The notes under the pieces are model-generated. The model made no database searches and had not been told where the DNA came from. It saw only the letters and a list, made by a program, of their open reading frames with translations. This document shows, in pieces, positions 59,457 to 64,000 of a stretch of DNA of 64,000 bases. How positions within the stretch are numbered: the first letter of the stretch is position 1; every line of letters begins with the position of its first letter. The DNA comes from Chloranthus sessilifolius (taxonomy: Eukaryota > Streptophyta > Magnoliopsida > Chloranthales > Chloranthaceae). The DNA lies in contig CM037585.1 of assembly GCA_021018995.1 (NCBI GenBank), positions 70,806,646 through 70,870,645 of the forward strand. The letters are read 5' to 3'. A program made the translations under genes and the position numbers.

Positions 59457-61743
59457 GCTGTATGAATCCTGTTTTTAATTGTGTTCATCCATGCCCACAT
59501 CACTTTGAAAATCTTATTGATTTATACACACACACAACAAACACACAACCAGCAACACAGTACAGTAGGTTTTCTCTTTGCACAAGTTTTGCATTTTCTG
59601 TCTTAGGAATTTTAGTCTAAATTCTATTTTTAGGTTGCTGGTTTCTCTTTCTTAGGTTTAATGTGTCCTAGTTTTACTGATTTTTTGCATTTTGCTGTAA
59701 TTATAGTTAGTTTCTAACTCTGTTTTCCTATTTTTTTATCTATAACTTTGTTTTTATATCAACACTTTTCTATTTTTTGTAGCTTTGTATTCAGTTCCTT
59801 ACTTTGTGTTATTAGCAATAGTTTCCTTTCAATTGCATAGCAGTCCTTTTATTTTTCTGTCCATATATGCAGTTTTTAGATTTTATTTTGTAGTAGTTTT
59901 AGCTTAGTTTTGTTGTTTTTTCTATCTTACCATTAATTTCCTGCACTTGTATATCATTTTTTCTATTTTCCTGCTCATATATTAAGTTTTGTTTTTTTTT
60001 ATTTTTTTATTTTCTGTTGCACATAGCTGCAATTTTTCTGCTTAGTTTTTCTTTCTTCTTTTACCCTGCTGCCCCTAGTTTCTCATTGTGTAGAACATTG
60101 AGGACAATGTTCATCTTAGGTTTGGGGGTATGGCAGGTATGCCATTGAAATGAGTTAATGCTAGTGTAGCAATGTTGAAAAAGTTTTTGAAAATAAAGTG
60201 ATTTCCCACCTGATTTTTTGAAAAATAAAAAAAAAGGAAATTAAAAACTTTTTAAAACTGAAATGAGCTGTAGTTTTAGCATTTTTCATGAAGAAAATGT
60301 CAAGAATTTTCAAAAAGTAATGTTTAGTGAACCTGAAAGGAGAGAAAACTATGAGGATACACCCCAGAAATTTGATGGAAGGCCATATCTAGTGAGATTT
60401 GGCCCTGAAAAGTTTTCTTTGAAGAGTGTCTTGGCAATTTTTCTGCTCTAAGGACTGATTGGATCTAGTTTCGATCACTAGAAGTTAGGCAAATCCAAAT
60501 TAAAATAGCTTGACAGTATTCATGGCATTGAAGACATGAAGTAAGGCCATTCCTTGGACAGTTTGAGCTTAAAATGTCCCACCTTTGAACTGCCCTTGAT
60601 ACACACCATTTGAGCATTAAAATTCCCAGTTTTCTTTGATAAAAACCATAAAATTTGAACCCAAAACCTCAGTGACCTGATATAGCCTGACCCTCACTCT
60701 AAGATTTCAGAAGGTAGAGCTGGTTGATGGTTGGTTGAGAAAGAAGAAAGCACATTTGGTGGTGTTGTTGCATTTCAACCCATAAAAAGAAAAATGGAGA
60801 AAAATACAAAAAAGAAAAATATACAAAAAGAAAAGGAAAAACAGAAAATCAAAGAAAATGAATGAGAAAGAGAAGTCATTTCATTGAAAGACTGAAAAGA
60901 GGATTAGAAACTGGCCACTTCAAATTTAAAAATTCAAGAAGTAGATGGAATTGTGTTGAAATGAAGAAAGTGTTGTCTAGACCACCTCCTTACTTTTACT
61001 GATTTCTCAATTTGAATCCTTTTTACCCCTTTATTATTTTACAAATTTCACCTATAAGCCACATTACAACCCAATAAAATGACCTTACTGATCTGAAATG
61101 GATTGAGCTGTCATGTGGAGATGAGGATTTGTTTAATCTATGGTGAAAAGAGTTAGCAAATTTCAGAAGTTAGAGCAATGCCTATGCTCATGCTTGCAGT
61201 CCTATTTGAGGGCTATAACTGCTCTTCAGCTGTGTGAAATGATGCACCCTTCTACTTTGGTTGTGAGTGAACATCCCTGGTAAGACATGGGTCTAAAATC
61301 TGATTTTTTTGGGGCATTATCAAAGCAGTATTCTTAAATTAAAGGTGAGCTCTGCATTAATTTTCAGGCACATTGCCTTGACATGAACTGATTGATGATG
61401 AAGGAATTACAGCAAAATTTTAGGTCTTAAACTGATGTTTTTCTGCTGAGAATCCTCTAAAAATTGAAAGGACAAGGTGTGGAATTTATTTTATCTTCTT
61501 AAAACTTTGTTTTAGCATGTTGCATTAGTACTAACTAATTTTATTAGAGAAGTTTGGGGGTACCTTCACTGAAAACCCTCAAGAGACTCCACTCCTCCAC
61601 TAGGGATCACCTAGGGGTTTAAAAGGCTTGGTGCATGTGCCAAATGCACCCTTGTTCCCTATGAAAGTGGCATTTATTTTTGTAAGATAGTTGTTTTAAA
61701 TTTCACTTTGCTCGAGGACTAGCAAAGGTTAGGTTTGGGGGTG
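59457..61743 (+). other. Athila-like 3' internal non-coding region
   Basis: T-rich, then A-rich, without a convincing gene. Conserved Athila-type landmarks are ACATTGAGGACAATGTTCAT with GGTTTGGGGGTATGGC (60093-60134), a second CTCGAGGACTAGCAAAGGTT (61711-61730), and the polypurine GGTTTGGGGG before the LTR. The open frame at 60263-60451 has no family resemblance that I can name. Confidence 0.65.
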
Positions 61744-63806
61744 TGTTAAGCACTGATTTTTACCACTTTCTACACCTTTAAACCTGGCTTTTAATAGGAC
61801 CTGGAGACGTTAATAATGATTTTGTTTTATATATTTTGCAGTTAGGGATGAAATATAGAATAATGTAGTTTTCCTATGTAAAATTACCAAAAAGAGGACT
61901 TGGAGCCATCTATTAGAACTGAGGCAAGAAGGGCCATGGTGTGATTGATGTTAGAACAAAATAGCAGCTCAAGATGAAGGGAAGCTGCAGCAATGTGGAG
62001 TTGAACCATCTTGAGATTTTAGCAACATATAGAAGAGATAGATGTGTGGTTTAGGCCAGGCTTCAGATGCACACTTCAGCAAAAAGGATTCACCAGTAAC
62101 AACAGCCACAAACCTATCGAGTGCTATGGTTACTGCCTTATAGCTCCAGTAACAGCAAAAAGGATTCACCAGTAACTACAACCACATGAACCATTCGATA
62201 GGTTCATCATTACTGCCTTATAGCTCCTGTCGAGTTCTGCTGTACTTATAGCCATCAACCTATCGAATGGCTGCTGTAGCGCAGTCATTGCACCTATCGA
62301 AGGCTCCATTAATTGAACCTATCGATAGGATCTTGATTTAAACTCAACCTATCGAAGAGCAGCATGTCATCCTCTCAACCTATCAAATGCTTAAAGAATG
62401 CAATAACAATCCAACCTATCGAATGATATTGCCTTTTGCAATCTAACCTAACAAGTTCTTCAAGGTTGCAGTGAACCTATCGCCTGGTTCTTCAGCAAAC
62501 CATTATCCTATCGAATGCTAAAGTTGTACCTATCGAATGCTCCATTTATTAAACCTGCTGCAACACCTATTGACTGAGCAACTTATATTTCTGCAGCAGC
62601 TGCATCAACATATATCAGTGGCCGACAAGGGCATTTTTGAGAGCTGCAAGAACACATCAGCTGGGCACAAATTTTTGCACATGGGACAACAGTCCACATG
62701 TGATTTTCCTTGGCAGAAATGAAGACACCTCAGCTGTGCATAACAAAATTGAATCCTCTGCTCTCTGATTGGCTGCAACTAAAGTCACATGGATAGATGC
62801 ATATGTATAAACATCCATCTATTTTGCTGTTTTTCTTCAGCAAGGAAAGTAGGAACAAAGGAATAGCCTGAGTCCTCCTTAGCTCATTTAGGTTTAGCTT
62901 TAGGTTTTATTTTCCCTTTTTTTCTTCCCCCTTCTCTCTCTAATCCAGCCTGTTGGATTAGATCTAGGTAGCAACTCAGATCTGGTTTTTGATTATAATT
63001 TGGTATGAAGGTCTTGTGGATTGATGCACAGACTACAGATCTGAGGGCAAGGTCATTGTAAGTAATTTTGATTCAATGAATTATTGATTTTATTGCTTAA
63101 TTAGATCTATAGATCATCCAGTTTCACTTGGTTCTCGATTGGATTTGTGTTGAAGGGACCAGCCCACCCACTTAACAGGTAGATCTCTTGAATACCATTT
63201 GATCTTCCTAGATCTAATATCCCTGTGAATGCCTGAGCTTGTAGCCTTGCATCCATAGCATCTATAGTGATTTTAATGTTCTAATTGGAACCTTTGATAT
63301 GGAGGAAATCCCTAAGATGATCTGTGACCATTAAAGTGGACAGATCATAGCCTTAAGATCAGTCCAACCATTTGGTTTAGAGTGAATTCTTCTACCTTGC
63401 ACTTGAGCTTGTAACCAAGTGAAGGATAACTGTAAATTCGCATACCTTGATCTATTTTGCAATAAAAACCAGGCCCTAGATGTCTATTTCTCCCCATTTT
63501 ATATTTTATTTTACCATCCATCTTTCTCAATCTTTTAGATTTAGTTTTATATTTCAGCTTTATAAATTAGATCTAGTGACACCCGAAAAACTCTCTTTCT
63601 TCTTAGAATTGCTAGATCTGTAGCAAGATGTGGAGGCCTACTATACACCTTCTAGTTTTATATCACTACTCCCTGTGGGACAAACTCTTACTTATTAAAA
63701 CTTGCTACAAAGGACCCTGTATCTTACAGGTCTAGGATATTTTAGATGTGTTGAATCCATCCTCTGTTTTACTTTGATTTTATTTTCTTTCTTTTAATTC
63801 ATAACA
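61744..63806 (+). repeat. Athila-like 3' LTR
   Basis: About 2.06 kb, TGTTAAGCACTG... to ...TTCATAACA. It matches the reversed solo LTR 44703-46834. It contains the CCTATCGA cluster and, near its end, ACCCTGTATCTTACAGGTC, the counterpart of the solo LTR's ACCTGCAAG...GGATC. T2 LTR sequence resumes just after it. The exact right end may be off by up to ten bases. Confidence 0.78.
62105..62575 (+). repeat. Cluster of CCTATCGA motifs in the Athila-like 3' LTR
   Basis: About thirteen copies of AACCTATCGAATG or variants. One copy is the complete palindrome CCTATCGATAGG (62318-62329) and one (near 62191) is inverted. Confidence 0.88.
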
Positions 63807-64000
63807 ATCAGCACACTGAAATTCTCCAACACCTATACCATTGGAAAGTAGAGGTTCCCAGCTTTCCAACGAGCCAAGAATCGCTTCAATCCGAGTGGTA
63901 TTTTAAAGTTATGGCGATTTAAAAAACACAAAAAAGTGCAAGAAAATACACATGCGTGCATAGTATGCACACAAAGGCAATTTTCGGTAGAAAATACACA
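63807..64000 (+). repeat. T2 3' LTR, second piece (runs off the window)
   Basis: CCTATACCATTGGAAAGTAG and CAGCTTTCCAACGAG line up with T2's 5' LTR at 30930-31020 (CCTATACCATTAAAAAGTAA...). This shows the Athila-like piece lies within the LTR. It continues beyond 64000. Confidence 0.82.

Larger units (their letters stand above)
48488..63806 (+). mobile_element. Athila-like element, 3' part only, inside T2's 3' LTR and hosting C3
   Basis: T2 LTR sequence stops near 48487 and resumes near 63807. Between them, outside C3, are 48488-49025 and 59457-63806. The second part has Athila-type 3' hallmarks: ACATTGAGGACAATGTTCAT (60093-60112) with GGTTTGGGGGTATGGC behind it, a polypurine tract GGTTTGGGGG (61732-61741), and an LTR (61744-63806). 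No gag, pol or env-like frame is seen. Its left limit is not certain. It is incomplete and broken. Confidence 0.72.
30675..64000 (+). mobile_element. T2: near-complete but broken Tat-type element inserted in T1, with nested insertions
   Basis: The 5' LTR (30675-32126) is followed by a tRNA-Asp-like primer site, leader, P/S/T-rich region, gag, protease, RT, RNase H, second RNase H, integrase and a 5.9-kb non-coding tail. The 3' LTR begins at 48354, is interrupted by an Athila-like piece (about 48488-63806) and runs off the window. The domain order and second RNase H place it in the Tat lineage (Ogre/Retand kin). The first 134 bp of the two LTRs differ by roughly 15% by eye, so it is old. Broken, with well over ten breaks. 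Confidence 0.85.

Noticed and set aside
59357-60451. Small plus-strand frames (59357-59620, 60263-60451) as host genes
   Set aside because: The first runs across the C3 boundary and the second is in the Athila-like non-coding tail; neither has a recognisable domain.

Overview
This window looks like gene-poor, repeat-packed chromosomal DNA from a flowering plant with a large genome. I find no host gene, tRNA, rRNA or CRISPR array. Almost every base can be placed in LTR retrotransposons of the Ty3/gypsy superfamily, most inserted into one another. The species cannot be named from the sequence. The plant assignment rests on Tat-, Athila- and Tekay-type gag/pol signatures and on tRNA-Asp- and initiator-Met-type primer sites. 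All elements are treated as fossils. Every one with coding remains is broken, most of them many times.

Layout. (1) 1-4122, minus strand: a gag-only Athila-type element (TR-GAG-like), cut by the window start. (2) T1, an old plus-strand Tat-type element lying in three pieces (about 4262-6271, 9360-13815, 30377-30674), split by a Tekay-like solo LTR (6272-9359) and by element X. (3) X, 13816-30376, minus strand: a Tat-type element with 3-kb LTRs and a gag, but no pol that I can recognise. Its left LTR carries a Tat-type solo LTR (16401-18081). (4) T2, from 30675 to beyond the right edge: a plus-strand Tat-type element inserted in T1, with 5' LTR, primer site, a long P/S/T-rich region, gag, protease, RT, RNase H, a second (archaeal-type) RNase H, integrase and a long non-coding 3' region. 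An Athila-like solo LTR sits in that 3' region (44703-46834). (5) T2's 3' LTR starts at 48354, is interrupted from about 48488 to 63806 by the 3' part of an Athila-like element, and resumes at about 63807. (6) That Athila-like element holds C3 (49026-59451), a Tekay/Del-type chromovirus with 4-kb LTRs and a perfect 5-bp target duplication.

Relative ages from nesting and LTR divergence by eye: T1 is oldest, then X (LTRs roughly 12-14% apart) and T2 (about 15% over a short stretch), then the Athila-like piece, and finally C3 (about 3-5%). The TR-GAG LTRs differ by about 7%.

The most interesting signals lie inside the LTRs and non-coding regions. Several unrelated LTR families each carry their own short palindrome in several copies. 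A module of about 90 bp recurs across different lineages. Two related Tekay-like LTR families share a minisatellite position. T1 and T2 share an unusual low-complexity region upstream of gag and an A-rich, intron-like spacer between protease and RT. I do not see a new host defence or metabolic system, and I do not claim one.
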